64,000 bases of DNA, from positions 93,166-157,165 of the forward strand of contig JACPAN010000005.1 in NCBI GenBank assembly GCA_016180815.1. The letters are read 5' to 3'. A program made the translations under genes and the position numbers. This DNA comes from Elusimicrobiota bacterium. GTDB lineage: Bacteria > Elusimicrobiota > Elusimicrobia > JACQPE01. Under the pieces are notes generated by a model. That model did no database searches and was not told where the DNA came from. It saw nothing but the letters and a program-made list of their open reading frames with translations. Shown here piece by piece: positions 1 to 8,206 of the stretch; position 1 is the first letter of the stretch, and every line of letters begins with the position of its first letter.

Positions 1-1
1 T

Positions 2-172
2 GCCATGCCGATCAGGTTCTTTTTCCAAGTGCGCTATATGAATTATGCGATGGGTTACTACGAATGGGTCTGGCTCGGCGTTTTGCTGGGCGGGCATGCC
101 CTTTTTTCCGCCGTTATTTGCGCGGTCTCCTGGTTCGCAGCCCGGCGTTCCTGGGAGCGCTACGCCCCATAG
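2..172 (+). CDS. C-terminal end of a truncated protein, unknown function
   Basis: An open frame enters from the left edge and stops at a TAG ending at 172, just before tRNA-Leu. The visible 56 residues contain a tyrosine- and aromatic-rich stretch followed by one hydrophobic segment (about the last 35 residues) ending in a basic tail (RRSWERYAP). This looks like the last membrane helix of an integral membrane protein, but too little is visible to name a family. An internal ATG at 5 is in frame, and the codon before it is open, so the true start is probably outside the window. Confidence 0.5.
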   Translation, partial: AMPIRFFFQVRYMNYAMGYYEWVWLGVLLGGHALFSAVICAVSWFAARRSWERYAP

Positions 173-200
173 TTCAAAGAGTTAAAATAATCTCCTATTC

Positions 201-285
201 GCCGGCGTGGCGGAACTGGCAGACGCGCACGACTCAAAATCGTGTGGTGCTTGGCACCGTGTGGGTTCAATTCCCTCCGCCGGCA
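201..285 (+). tRNA. tRNA-Leu (anticodon CAA)
   Basis: An 85-nt cloverleaf can be folded. The acceptor stem is GCCGGCG with CGCCGGC, the anticodon loop is CTCAAAA (anticodon CAA, reading UUG), there is a long variable arm (class II) as expected for leucine, and the T-arm contains GGGTTCAATTCCC. The discriminator base is A and no CCA is encoded. Confidence 0.95.
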
Positions 286-310
286 AACTGTTTTTAGATA
301 ATTTGACATA

Positions 311-973
311 ATGCCCGCATCCCTGATGGTCAAGAATATTATTTTCGATTTCGACGGCGTTCTAGCCGACAGCCTGGATTCCGTGATCGAGCTTTTAAAC
401 AATTACGGTTCCGAATACGGCCTGCCGCGGCTGTCACGTTCAGACGTCAGAAATACGGGATTAACCGGCCTGATTCAGAAATCCAAGATTTCGACGTTCC
501 GGCTGCCGTTTTTTGTCCGTAAAATGCGCAACGGGTTAAGTGAAATGATCGGGCGCATCCCCATTCACGGCGGCATGGCCGATACCATTCGGGAGCTTCG
601 GAAAAATTTCAATTTGGGTATTCTGACCTCGAATTCATCGGACAATGTCAGCACGTTCTTAAAGCTGCACGATCTCGGCCAATATTTTTCTTATGTTTTT
701 TCCTCCAATTCGTTCTTCGCCAAGAACGAATCGGCACAGGAACTTTTATCTGGAAAAGGCTTGAAGAAAACGGAATCCGTTTACGTGGGCGATGAAGTCC
801 GCGATATCGTGGCGATGAAAAAAATCGGGTTGCCCATCGTGGCCGTGGGCTGGGGTTACGATGGGGATCATCTGTTGAAACCGCTGAAGCCGGAGTTTTT
901 TGCGACGACACCGTCTGAATTTTTGTCGTTGGCCGCCGGCTGGCGCGTCAACGGCGCGAAGTTGCCCTGGTAA
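311..973 (+). CDS. HAD-superfamily hydrolase, phosphoglycolate phosphatase-like
   Basis: This 220-residue protein has the haloacid dehalogenase core. Motif I is DFDGVLADS (nucleophile and general-acid aspartates) close to the N terminus, motif II is the Ser of LTSNSS near residue 105, and motif IV is GDEVRDI near residue 160. An alpha-helical cap lies between motifs I and II, giving the Gph/phosphatase subclass I layout. The substrate cannot be read from the sequence; a small phosphate ester is likely. The start could also be the ATG at 326, which would place the nucleophile nearer the N terminus. No clear Shine-Dalgarno sequence precedes either start. The gene follows tRNA-Leu on the same strand. 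Confidence 0.85.
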   Translation: MPASLMVKNIIFDFDGVLADSLDSVIELLNNYGSEYGLPRLSRSDVRNTGLTGLIQKSKISTFRLPFFVRKMRNGLSEMIGRIPIHGGMADTIRELRKNFNLGILTSNSSDNVSTFLKLHDLGQYFSYVFSSNSFFAKNESAQELLSGKGLKKTESVYVGDEVRDIVAMKKIGLPIVAVGWGYDGDHLLKPLKPEFFATTPSEFLSLAAGWRVNGAKLPW

Positions 974-1043
974 AATTAGAAATTATTATGTGCGCGTGCT
1001 AGAATAGCCGCGTTACTTGCGTTAGATTGGGGAGGTGCTTGCG

Positions 1044-1736
1044 ATGAGGGGAACGCGGATGTTAATCCTGACGGCCTTGGCTTTGACGGTCATCGCCGGC
1101 CAAAGCCAAGCTCAAAAATCAGATTCCAAAAAAGCGCTCGGCGCGCCCAAAAAAGCCGAGGCTAAAAAATCAAAAACAAAAAAGGAGCCCGGCATGTACG
1201 TTATTTTTGAAACGAATTTAGGCAAAATCACCTGTCGGCTTTTCGACGATAAAACGCCCAAAACCGTGGCCAATTTTACGGGTTTGGCCGAGGGAACCAA
1301 GGAATGGACCGATCCTAAATCAGGGCAGAAAACAAAGAAAAAGCTTTATGACGGATCGGTTTTTCATCGTGTCATTCCGGATTTCATGATTCAAGGCGGC
1401 GATCCTCTGGGCAACGGAACCGGAGGCCCCGGCTATAAATTCGAGGATGAATTCGACCCGTCGTTGAAGTTTGACCGCCCCGGCCTTTTAGCTATGGCGA
1501 ATTCGGGTCCCAATACCAACGGCAGTCAATTTTTCATTACGGTCAAGCCCACGCTGTGGCTGACAAACCGGCATACGATTTTTGGCGAAGTAACGGACGG
1601 CCAGAATATCGTCGAAGCGATCACGCTGGTCGATCGCGATGAGCGCGACCGGCCTAGAACGCCGGTGATCATGAAAAAAGTGACGATTGAGCGCGTCAAG
1701 GCTCCGGCTAAAAACAAAGCCGGCGCGAAAAAGTAA
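1044..1736 (+). CDS. exported cyclophilin-type peptidyl-prolyl cis-trans isomerase
   Basis: The protein catalyses proline isomerisation, probably in the periplasm. Residues 1-23 form a signal peptide ending GQSQAQ, and a lysine/alanine-rich linker of about 30 residues leads to the cyclophilin domain. Hallmarks seen are FETNLGKITCRLF at the start of the domain, FHRVIPDFMIQGGDP (active-site Arg and Phe region), GPNTNGSQFFIT and the later LTNRHTIFGEV. The ATG at 1044 was chosen because GGGGAGG lies eight bases upstream; a GTG at 1035 would sit inside that ribosome binding site. The C-terminal tail is again lysine-rich. Assignment to the cyclophilin family is secure; the client proteins are unknown. 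Confidence 0.93.
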   Translation: MRGTRMLILTALALTVIAGQSQAQKSDSKKALGAPKKAEAKKSKTKKEPGMYVIFETNLGKITCRLFDDKTPKTVANFTGLAEGTKEWTDPKSGQKTKKKLYDGSVFHRVIPDFMIQGGDPLGNGTGGPGYKFEDEFDPSLKFDRPGLLAMANSGPNTNGSQFFITVKPTLWLTNRHTIFGEVTDGQNIVEAITLVDRDERDRPRTPVIMKKVTIERVKAPAKNKAGAKK

Positions 1737-1766
1737 GCGAGCAAAAATCAACATCAGGGGGTAATC

Positions 1767-2507
1767 ATGTTTGCAGAAGGGTACATCGGGATCGCCGGCA
1801 TTATCGGCGTTGGGAAATCGACATTGACCGTGGATTTGGCTCAGGCTTTGGGCTTTGATCCTATTTTGGAAGAAGTGGGAGGCAATCCCTATCTAGAACG
1901 TTTTTACGGTGACATGAAATCTTATGCCGCCATGATGCAGATTTGGCTTTTGAATCATCGGTTCCGCCAGCATAAGGAATTCGTCTCGCGCATCAGCCTG
2001 GGCAAAATCCGGGGCGTGGTTCAGGATAGAACGATTTGGGAAGACACAATTTTCGCCCGCATGCTCAACGATCACTCTGAAAAGTTCATTTCCGATTTGA
2101 ATTACGCGACGTATTTAGACCTTTTCGATAATATGGTTCTTCACGAATTGGTCTATCCGCAACTGCTGATTTATCTTGATTGCAGACCGGAAACAGCCAT
2201 CAAGCGAATCGACGTGCGCGGCCGGGTGATGGAGAAGACAATCACCATCGAATACTTGACGGCGTTGAGGGACAATTACCTTCAATTTCTAGATGAGATG
2301 GAAGACGCGGGCGTGCGCATTCTAAGGCTTGATTGGGAACGCTTTATCCCCACGTCCGAGGTTGTGCGCTTGGTGCATGAGTTGAGCCTAAAGCCGTCTA
2401 ATTTTACGAAATGGGTCCGTCCGTTGAGGGCTAGGGCCGAAGCATTCGCCCTTGAGACCCCTGCGTCGAGAAAACCCGAGGGGGCGCTGGCTGGGATTGC
2501 CGCTTAA
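1767..2507 (+). CDS. deoxynucleoside kinase
   Basis: This protein resembles the deoxyguanosine/deoxyadenosine/deoxycytidine kinase family, which phosphorylates deoxynucleosides for salvage. The P-loop is GIIGVGKST near residue 12. An EEVGGNPYLERFY segment matches the substrate-binding EP/NP region of the family, QDRTIWEDTIFA carries the ERS/DRS-type motif, and a lid-like arginine stretch (RIDVRGRVME) lies near residue 150. The length of 246 residues is slightly above the usual 210-220 because of an Ala/Pro-rich C-terminal tail. The start is an ATG preceded by a purine-rich AGGGGG. The following gene overlaps its 3' end. Confidence 0.85.
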   Translation: MFAEGYIGIAGIIGVGKSTLTVDLAQALGFDPILEEVGGNPYLERFYGDMKSYAAMMQIWLLNHRFRQHKEFVSRISLGKIRGVVQDRTIWEDTIFARMLNDHSEKFISDLNYATYLDLFDNMVLHELVYPQLLIYLDCRPETAIKRIDVRGRVMEKTITIEYLTALRDNYLQFLDEMEDAGVRILRLDWERFIPTSEVVRLVHELSLKPSNFTKWVRPLRARAEAFALETPASRKPEGALAGIAA

Positions 2508-3240
2508 GAACGCAATCCGTTTCCAATCCTGGCCTGTTGATCAGGCCGGATCTTTTGTTCGCAACCCGGAATTTTTATCGCCCCATCCTCGCCTTGGGCT
2601 TTTTGTCACCACGCTTGCGGCCGGAAATATGCAGGAAGAGGCTGCTCGTGTTCGTTTCCTGAGAAAACTCGATTTTGACGCGAAGCATTTGGCGGTCAGT
2701 TACCAGGTGCATGGGAAGGAAATTCATGTCGTCAGGAAGATCGAGGATGTGCCCTTAAACCGCGCCGACGGCATCGACGGGTGGGTCGCGGGCCGCGTTC
2801 AAGGGGTTTCGTTGGGCGTTTTCATCGCGGATTGCCTGCCCATTTTTTTGATGCATCGAGAGGAGCCGATGGGAGCCTTGATCCATGCCGGTTGGCGCGG
2901 GCTTAAGGCGGGCATCGTGGAGGAGGCCTTTCGTGCCCTGACGGCTGAATTTCATTTGGAAGCCGGAGAAATTGTGGCGGCCATCGGCCCGCATGTGCGC
3001 TCCTGCTGTTATCAAGTTGGGGACGATGTGGCCGGGCAATTTCCGGAATCTTGGGGCCTCAAAAAAGAAAGCGGCTGTTATCTTGATTTGGGAAAAGGCG
3101 CTGCGGATAAACTGCTGGCCTGCGGCCTTGAGGAAGTCTTGGTTTCCACGGATTGCACTAAATGTGCCGAGAACCCTTTATTTTTTTCCAAACGCCGCGG
3201 TTTAAAGGGCGCTCAAATGGCGCTTTTGGCTTTTTCTTAA
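2497..3240 (+). CDS. pgeF: PgeF/YfiH-family (DUF152) polyphenol oxidase-like protein
   Basis: Members of this family are copper/zinc-binding purine nucleoside phosphorylase or oxidase-like enzymes, and PgeF removes wrongly incorporated amino acids from peptidoglycan precursors. Family signatures visible are the early QVHG, the IADCLP cysteine motif, the HAGWRG histidine motif, GPHVRSCCYQVG, and the terminal STDCTKCAENPLFFSKRR in which cysteines replace part of the usual CT..C. The start is uncertain. The frame is open from a TTG at 2452, which would overlap the kinase gene by 56 bp. The TTG at 2497 overlaps only 11 bp and gives a more typical length, so it was chosen. Confidence 0.85.
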   Translation: MPLKNAIRFQSWPVDQAGSFVRNPEFLSPHPRLGLFVTTLAAGNMQEEAARVRFLRKLDFDAKHLAVSYQVHGKEIHVVRKIEDVPLNRADGIDGWVAGRVQGVSLGVFIADCLPIFLMHREEPMGALIHAGWRGLKAGIVEEAFRALTAEFHLEAGEIVAAIGPHVRSCCYQVGDDVAGQFPESWGLKKESGCYLDLGKGAADKLLACGLEEVLVSTDCTKCAENPLFFSKRRGLKGAQMALLAFS

Positions 3241-3255
3241 GCGTCATCCCGGCTG

Positions 3256-3261
3256 TATACT
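3256..3261 (+). promoter_or_regulatory. possible -10 element of the hemD promoter, near-leaderless
   Basis: TATACT lies nine bases upstream of the hemD ATG at 3271, and no Shine-Dalgarno sequence lies between them. If used, the transcript would begin only a few bases before the start codon. No good -35 element is seen, so support is weak. Confidence 0.3.
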
Positions 3262-3270
3262 GTATGTCTT

Positions 3271-4065
3271 ATGCGGCCTTCAACAAGCAAACCATTGGCC
3301 TGTCAAACCGTGCTTTTGCTCAGAGACAAGCTGGGTCCGGAGAAAAATCGATTAAAGAAATTAGGCGCATGCGTTGTTCATGCGCCTCTGTTGATTAAAA
3401 AAGACAACGGCGCTGCCGGGAGCCATCATCCGGCGGCCGGCGGCCGGCCAGGGTTTGATTGGGTGATTTTTACCAGCGCCACGGGAGTTGTCGCCGCTCT
3501 GCGCCGTTTAAATCTTTCGCCCGTGGTTCGCTCGGCGCGTTTGGCTTGCGTGGGCCCGGCGACCGCAGCCGCCACCAGGCGCATGTTCGGCTTCAAGCCG
3601 GCCTTCCTGCCCAGCGCTTATACCACGCAGTGTCTGGCTCAAGAACTCCCGGTTAAAAAGAATCAACGCGTGCTCCTGATTCGTTCGGAAAACGCGGATC
3701 ATTCAATGGATCGATTGCTCCAGAGACGCGGCGCCCGTGTTGTGCGCCTGTCGCCCTACCGGCTTGAATACCGCCCGTTTGCGCCTGGAATCCTGACTCT
3801 TTTGCGTTCGGGTAAATTAGACTATGTTCTTTTCGGCTCCCGCAGCCAAGCCCAGGCATTTCGAAAGGGGTTATCCAGCAACTGGAGGCCCGTTCGGAGG
3901 CGTTTGTTAAAAGAGGAGATGACGGCTTTGGCCATCGGGCCTGAGACGGCCCGCGCGCTTTCGGGGCTGGGCATTCCCTATCAGCAGGCCCAAACCCATA
4001 CCTTCGACGGTTTGATTGATTTGATGATTGAGCTATGCGCGAAAAAGAACTCAAACAACGTTTGA
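3271..4065 (+). CDS. hemD: uroporphyrinogen-III synthase
   Basis: HemD closes and inverts ring D of hydroxymethylbilane to make uroporphyrinogen III in heme biosynthesis. The family is poorly conserved, but the bilobal layout is visible: an N-terminal lobe ending in WVIFTSATGV (the usual FTS.ngV motif), an AVGPATAAA-like segment (CVGPATAAATRRMFG), a second lobe with VLLIRSENA, then DYVLFGSRSQAQAF and the terminal AIGPETARALSGLGI. The substrate for HemE (27 kb) comes from this step, so the heme genes are split within the window. A PAAGGRP insertion lies near residue 55. The 3' end overlaps the next gene by 31 bp. Confidence 0.82.
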   Translation: MRPSTSKPLACQTVLLLRDKLGPEKNRLKKLGACVVHAPLLIKKDNGAAGSHHPAAGGRPGFDWVIFTSATGVVAALRRLNLSPVVRSARLACVGPATAAATRRMFGFKPAFLPSAYTTQCLAQELPVKKNQRVLLIRSENADHSMDRLLQRRGARVVRLSPYRLEYRPFAPGILTLLRSGKLDYVLFGSRSQAQAFRKGLSSNWRPVRRRLLKEEMTALAIGPETARALSGLGIPYQQAQTHTFDGLIDLMIELCAKKNSNNV

Positions 4066-4880
4066 AATTTCTCATCGACGCGGCTTTGTCCGGCGGGGAT
4101 TTGCTGCGGCGTTACTTTGGAAAAATCACCGTCGCCCAAGCAAGCTATAAAAAAGGCGATCCCATCAACTTGGTAAGCGTTGCGGATCATGAGTCCCAAC
4201 ATTTGATTGTCGGAAAAATCCGCAAAGCCTTCCCCGGGGAAGCTATTTTGGCTGAAGAGGGGGATTTAAGCCGCGGTGACATGGCTTTTAAAAAAGGGCC
4301 GCTATGGGTGCTTGATCCATTGGATGGAACAGTCAATTTTCTTCACGGCTTTCCTTGTTTTGCCGTGAGTTTTGCTTTTTGCATGGACGGACGGCCGCTT
4401 GTGGGCGCTGTTTATGCCCCGGCCCAGAACGAGTTGTTTTGGGCTCAACAAGGTTCGGGGGCTTATCTGAGCGCCGGCAAAGCCCCGGCTTCAGGGCGGC
4501 GGCTTAAAGTGACCAAGGCTGCGCGCCTTGACAACGCGCTGATGGTCACGGGATTCGGCTATGACCGGCGGGAAAGGGCGGATTTTTATTTGAAGTATTA
4601 CCGATCCTTTTTGAGAATCGTTCATGATGTGCGCCGAACCGGCGCCGCCGCGGTTGATTTGGCCTGGCTGGCGGCCGGACGCTCGGACGGGTTTTGGGAA
4701 TGGAGCCTTTCGCCCTGGGATGTTGCGGCCGGCTTGTTGCTGATCGAGGAAGCCGGCGGGCGCATGACTCATTTTGACGGGACTCAATATTCGATTTTTA
4801 GAAGCGAGGAGACGCTCGCAACGAACGGGCTGATCCATGACGAGTGCCTTAACGTCGTCGGGAGCGTGCCGCGTGGATAG
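4035..4880 (+). CDS. suhB: inositol monophosphatase family protein
   Basis: This magnesium-dependent phosphomonoesterase of the SuhB/IMPase type carries the three metal-binding signatures: LAEEGD near residue 73, WVLDPLDGTVNFLHGFP near residue 92, and the C-terminal WDVAAGLLLIEEAGG. The length of 281 residues is normal for the family. The start ATG at 4035 overlaps hemD, which indicates translational coupling. SuhB proteins act on myo-inositol 1-phosphate or related sugar phosphates; the true substrate here is unknown. Confidence 0.92.
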   Translation: MREKELKQRLKFLIDAALSGGDLLRRYFGKITVAQASYKKGDPINLVSVADHESQHLIVGKIRKAFPGEAILAEEGDLSRGDMAFKKGPLWVLDPLDGTVNFLHGFPCFAVSFAFCMDGRPLVGAVYAPAQNELFWAQQGSGAYLSAGKAPASGRRLKVTKAARLDNALMVTGFGYDRRERADFYLKYYRSFLRIVHDVRRTGAAAVDLAWLAAGRSDGFWEWSLSPWDVAAGLLLIEEAGGRMTHFDGTQYSIFRSEETLATNGLIHDECLNVVGSVPRG

Positions 4881-5451
4881 TTTATCCCACGGCCTCTACG
4901 GCATGATTTGTTTCGGCCGGACCCGGCGCTCGAAAAGTTTGGCCGCGGCTTTTGCTTTTGGGGCGCTGCCGGATCTTTTGCCCATCGCCGCATTTTTGAT
5001 TTTACGCTGGAATGTTTTCGAGGAATGGGCCGTTTTTCAAATGGCCACCGACGGGTTTTCACTCGGGGATTTTGAAACGGTCCCAACCGGCCGTTTGTTT
5101 TGGCCGACGCACAGCTTGGTGGTTTGGGCCGGTTTATTCGCCGGGGCTTGGGCTTTGCTTCGCCGGGTTCCGTGGGAATTGGGCGCGTGGGCGCTTCATA
5201 TTGTGATGGATATCCCGACCCATCCCCCGCATCCCTTCCCCGTGGCCTATTGTTGGCCGTTTGAGGCGCCGTTTTTTCCTTGGGGATTCTTTTGGTCGCG
5301 GCCTGGATTTTTAATCGTCAACGCCAGCGTCTTGGCGGCGCTTTGTTGGTTTAAATTTTGCCGGCGAGACAGGGTCAGCCCCGGGCGCGTTCCTGGACCC
5401 AGCGTTCGATCAATTCCCGAGTCGTCGGCAGCGGGATCGAGCCGTTTTTAA
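4873..5451 (+). CDS. DUF457/YdjM-like integral membrane protein
   Basis: The protein begins at a GTG at 4873 giving VDSLSHGLYGM; a longer open frame reaches back to 4837 but would overlap suhB more. Early His in LSHGLYG, GALPDLLP, and HSLVVW followed later by HIVMD match the histidine/aspartate pattern of the membrane-bound metal-dependent hydrolase-like DUF457 family. Four or five hydrophobic segments are visible. Its 3' end runs 77 bp into the convergent DUF885 gene, so the basic C-terminal tail (after about residue 165) is encoded in DNA that also encodes the other protein's end. Function beyond the family name is unknown. Confidence 0.65.
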   Translation: MDSLSHGLYGMICFGRTRRSKSLAAAFAFGALPDLLPIAAFLILRWNVFEEWAVFQMATDGFSLGDFETVPTGRLFWPTHSLVVWAGLFAGAWALLRRVPWELGAWALHIVMDIPTHPPHPFPVAYCWPFEAPFFPWGFFWSRPGFLIVNASVLAALCWFKFCRRDRVSPGRVPGPSVRSIPESSAAGSSRF

Positions 5452-7156
5452 GCAGAACGTCGTGGAATTCCCTTAAGTCGAATTTTTCGCCGAGTTTAGT
5501 TTTGGCATAAGCCCTCAGCGATTCGATTTCCATTTGGCCCACTTTATAGGCCAGCGCTTGTCCGGGCCAGATGATATAGCGATCCACCTCGTTGATGATT
5601 TCTTCCTCGCTCAACGGCGCGTTGGTCTTCATGAATTCAATGGCTTTCTCACGGCTCCAGCCCATGGCATGAATGCCCGTATCCACGACCAGGCGGCAGG
5701 CGCGCCAGGCCTGGTACGTCAGCATGCCGAATCGGCTCATGGGATCAGGATAAAACCCCATTTCCTCAGCTAATCGCTCGGAGTAAAGCCCCCAGCCTTC
5801 GGTGAAGGCCGTGAAATCACGCTGGCGGCGGAATTCCGGCAATTCCTTGGCTTCCAGAGCCGTGGCGATTTGAAGATGATGCCCGGGCACGGCTTCATGG
5901 GCGGCCAAAGCCGCCATGGTATAGCGCGTGCGCGAGGGGGGATTATAGGTATTGATGTAATAAATGCCCGGACGTTTGCCGTCTTGATCCGGTTGATAGT
6001 AAAAAGCGGCAACCGCGTCTTTTTCTCGGTAGTCCTCGATGGGCAGCACGTCGCAGTAAATTTGGGGGAGGCTTAAAAAGAATTTCGGCAGTTGTTGGTA
6101 GGCCGCTTCCACGTTTTTTTTAGCCGAAGCCACAATTTCATCCCTGGTCGAAAAAAAGTTTTTTGGATCGGAGCGTGCGCGCGCCATAAACGCGGCCAAT
6201 TCGCCTTTATGCCCTAATTTAGCGGCCACGGCCTGCATTTCCTGTTGGATTTTTTTGAGCTCTTCCAAGCCCACGGCATGAAGTTTCTCGGCGGTATAGT
6301 CGGTGGTTGTGTGAAAGCGGATCAGAAACCGGTAAGCCTCCTTGCCGTTGGGCAGGCTGGAAAGACCGACGGCCTGGGCGCGGCTTTGCGGCAGGTAATC
6401 ATCTTTCAAAAATTGGACCAAACGTTCTAGAGCCGGATAAACCTGGGTGGAGATGGCCGCCATGGCCGTCTCCTCGTAGGATTCGGCCAGTTCTTTGGGC
6501 AGGGTTTTCACTTTGTCGCCGAAAGGAGACGCGTGCGGGGCTTTCAATGTCATGGCCTGGGTTTGCTTGATCACGCGCTCGACGGCCAAACGAGCGGCTG
6601 CACGCTTTTGGGTCAATCCTTCTTTTAAATTGGCGATATATTGATCGATATAAATGGGAAACGTCTGAAAACGATCGAGGAGATTTTTGGCGTCCGACTC
6701 CGTAGCCAGCGGCGTGAAATTCATCAATTGTGCGAACCATGTTTGCGGCCCGTACATGTGATCGATATTCCATTGATGAAAGTTGTGTTTGAGGTGTCCG
6801 GCATCGAATTCCAGAAGTTGAGCCAGAATGCTTCGAGTGACTTTGTCCTTTTCCGAAAGCAGCGAAGCATCGATGGCAGTCAGGCGTTGGGCGAAGGCGT
6901 CGAGTTCGGCTAGCTGCATTTTGCGGTTTTCAGCGGATAAATCGTCGAGGCGATTGTTATAACGGTGCTCCCCGATAAACGTCGCGTAGGTGGGGTTGTT
7001 TTTCAAATAGGCTTGCCAGTAGTCATTCGTCAATTGCGTGAGGGATTTTTCCGTTTCTTGTGCCGTGACGACGGAGAGGGCGGCCGTTTTTTGGGCAAGA
7101 GCGGTCAAGGGATTCAGAATCAAGGAGCAAATAAAAAACAGATTGAATAATTTCAT
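5375..7156 (-). CDS. exported DUF885 family protein, putative metallopeptidase
   Basis: The 593-residue protein starts with a signal peptide (about residues 1-21, ending LTALAQ). DUF885 members resemble M32/M3-like helical metallopeptidases. The zinc motif is HEAVPGHH at residues 420-427, and AFTEGWGLYSERL about 35 residues later supplies the likely third ligand, a glutamate. The length is typical of the family. The ATG lies 15 bp after a run of A/T-rich leader with no strong Shine-Dalgarno sequence. The 3' end overlaps the convergent membrane protein gene. Substrates of the family are not established. Confidence 0.85.
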   Translation of the reverse strand: MKLFNLFFICSLILNPLTALAQKTAALSVVTAQETEKSLTQLTNDYWQAYLKNNPTYATFIGEHRYNNRLDDLSAENRKMQLAELDAFAQRLTAIDASLLSEKDKVTRSILAQLLEFDAGHLKHNFHQWNIDHMYGPQTWFAQLMNFTPLATESDAKNLLDRFQTFPIYIDQYIANLKEGLTQKRAAARLAVERVIKQTQAMTLKAPHASPFGDKVKTLPKELAESYEETAMAAISTQVYPALERLVQFLKDDYLPQSRAQAVGLSSLPNGKEAYRFLIRFHTTTDYTAEKLHAVGLEELKKIQQEMQAVAAKLGHKGELAAFMARARSDPKNFFSTRDEIVASAKKNVEAAYQQLPKFFLSLPQIYCDVLPIEDYREKDAVAAFYYQPDQDGKRPGIYYINTYNPPSRTRYTMAALAAHEAVPGHHLQIATALEAKELPEFRRQRDFTAFTEGWGLYSERLAEEMGFYPDPMSRFGMLTYQAWRACRLVVDTGIHAMGWSREKAIEFMKTNAPLSEEEIINEVDRYIIWPGQALAYKVGQMEIESLRAYAKTKLGEKFDLREFHDVLLKNGSIPLPTTRELIERWVQERARG

Positions 7157-7199
7157 GGAAGTATCTTAGAAATAAACAGGGGTATCTCCAAAGAATTTT

Positions 7200-8066
7200 T
7201 TAAAAGTCGAATATTTTTTTAACGGTAGCTTCAACGGTAAAGAGGCCGGAATCAGATTTTTTGTCCAGCGTGGAGTAGATTTCAGAACCCCAAACCATCT
7301 GGGCAAGGTAGGGCAGGTATTGGGTTAATTCGGCTTGGGAAGCCCGAAAAGCCGCCAGGCGGCGAAAAAGCGTGCCTCCTTTTTTCTTGCGGGCCATCTC
7401 ATCATAAAATTTGACCGCCGGGGCGTATTTTGGCTGCTCGCCGAATTCTGCGCCATAGGACTGAGGATAAATAAAGAATCGTCCGGCATGGGGCGAATAG
7501 TAGTCGCCGGTCTTGTGGCGCCGGACAAGACCCGCCTCGGTCAACGCGTCAAGGGCTTTTTGAATTTTTTTAGAAGCAAACCCCAATAATTTGGCCAATG
7601 CCGGAACGCTCCAGGAATTTTTGTCATTGGAAAAAATTTCAAAAACCCAGTGATTGGCCGGAGTTGCTTTGATAATTTTCGCTTGGCGTTGACTTAAATT
7701 ATAACGCTTGGGCTCAACGGCTCGCTGCATGGCCGCTTGAAGGGGATGGCGTTGACGGCTGGTTCCACTGGTCGTCAACAGCGGCGCCAGCAAGTATTGG
7801 AACGCGTCGCGGCCCCATGCGGAGCTGATATAGGCCAGGGTAAATTCGCCAAGGGCATTCTGGTCGCTGCGCAAAAAGAGCATTCGCGCGAGCATTAAAA
7901 GGGTACGCGGGCGCGGGAGGGATTTTTCCGTTTCAAAATTAAGGTATTCATTGTAGGTAAATCCAAAAATTTCATAGCCGCCGTTGCTGCGGTAGAACCC
8001 AGCCGCTGTTTTAAATCCGGCCGCTTTTCGTAGTCGCGCTAAGACCTCCCCGAATTTTTCTTGCAT
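7200..8066 (-). CDS. TIGR02147/DUF4423-like transcriptional regulator, module 1
   Basis: The 288-residue protein has an N-terminal helix-turn-helix-like segment (residues 1-65, with FGFTYNEYLNFE and LPRPRTLLMLARML). A central winged-helix-like region (about residues 135-185) contains VPALAKLLGFASKKIQKAL and ALTEAGLVRR, and a conserved C terminus ends DSGLFTVEATVKKIFDF. The layout matches the TIGR02147/DUF4423 group known from Fibrobacter and Bdellovibrio, although family assignment by eye is only moderately sure. It is a clear paralogue of the protein at 10061-10927. It is divergent from the operon beginning at 8203, with a 136-bp intergenic region containing the conserved promoter block, so it probably regulates that operon. 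Confidence 0.7.
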   Translation of the reverse strand: MQEKFGEVLARLRKAAGFKTAAGFYRSNGGYEIFGFTYNEYLNFETEKSLPRPRTLLMLARMLFLRSDQNALGEFTLAYISSAWGRDAFQYLLAPLLTTSGTSRQRHPLQAAMQRAVEPKRYNLSQRQAKIIKATPANHWVFEIFSNDKNSWSVPALAKLLGFASKKIQKALDALTEAGLVRRHKTGDYYSPHAGRFFIYPQSYGAEFGEQPKYAPAVKFYDEMARKKKGGTLFRRLAAFRASQAELTQYLPYLAQMVWGSEIYSTLDKKSDSGLFTVEATVKKIFDF

Positions 8067-8142
8067 GCTGCCTTAAGCCTAGCTCAAGAAAGAAGTTAAA
8101 TCTAGATTTAATTTTTTTCACAGGCTGACGAATCTCTCTTTA

Positions 8143-8206
8143 TGGGACTTTTTGTCAGATAGACCCTAGGGGACCGGCGCGGCATCGTCTTTAATATTCT
8201 TGGTGA
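8143..8206 (+). promoter_or_regulatory. conserved 64-bp promoter block of module 1
   Basis: This block aligns without gaps to 11004-11067, and by hand 45 of 64 positions are identical. Both blocks start exactly 77 bp from the start codon of their divergent regulator. Conserved parts are ACTTTTT, GACCCTAGG (palindromic core CCTAGG at 8165-8170), TCTTTAATAT (a possible -10, TAATAT at 8192-8197) and a terminal GTGA. No TTGACA-like -35 is present where the palindrome lies, so an activator site at CCTAGG is likely. Confidence 0.65.

Noticed and set aside
64..297. 77-codon plus-strand frame across tRNA-Leu
   Set aside because: It is read through the tRNA gene and the end of the upstream gene; no ribosome binding site and the translation is of random composition.
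3459..3656. Frame inside hemD
   Set aside because: A shadow frame of a G+C-rich gene; no start signal and no family resemblance.
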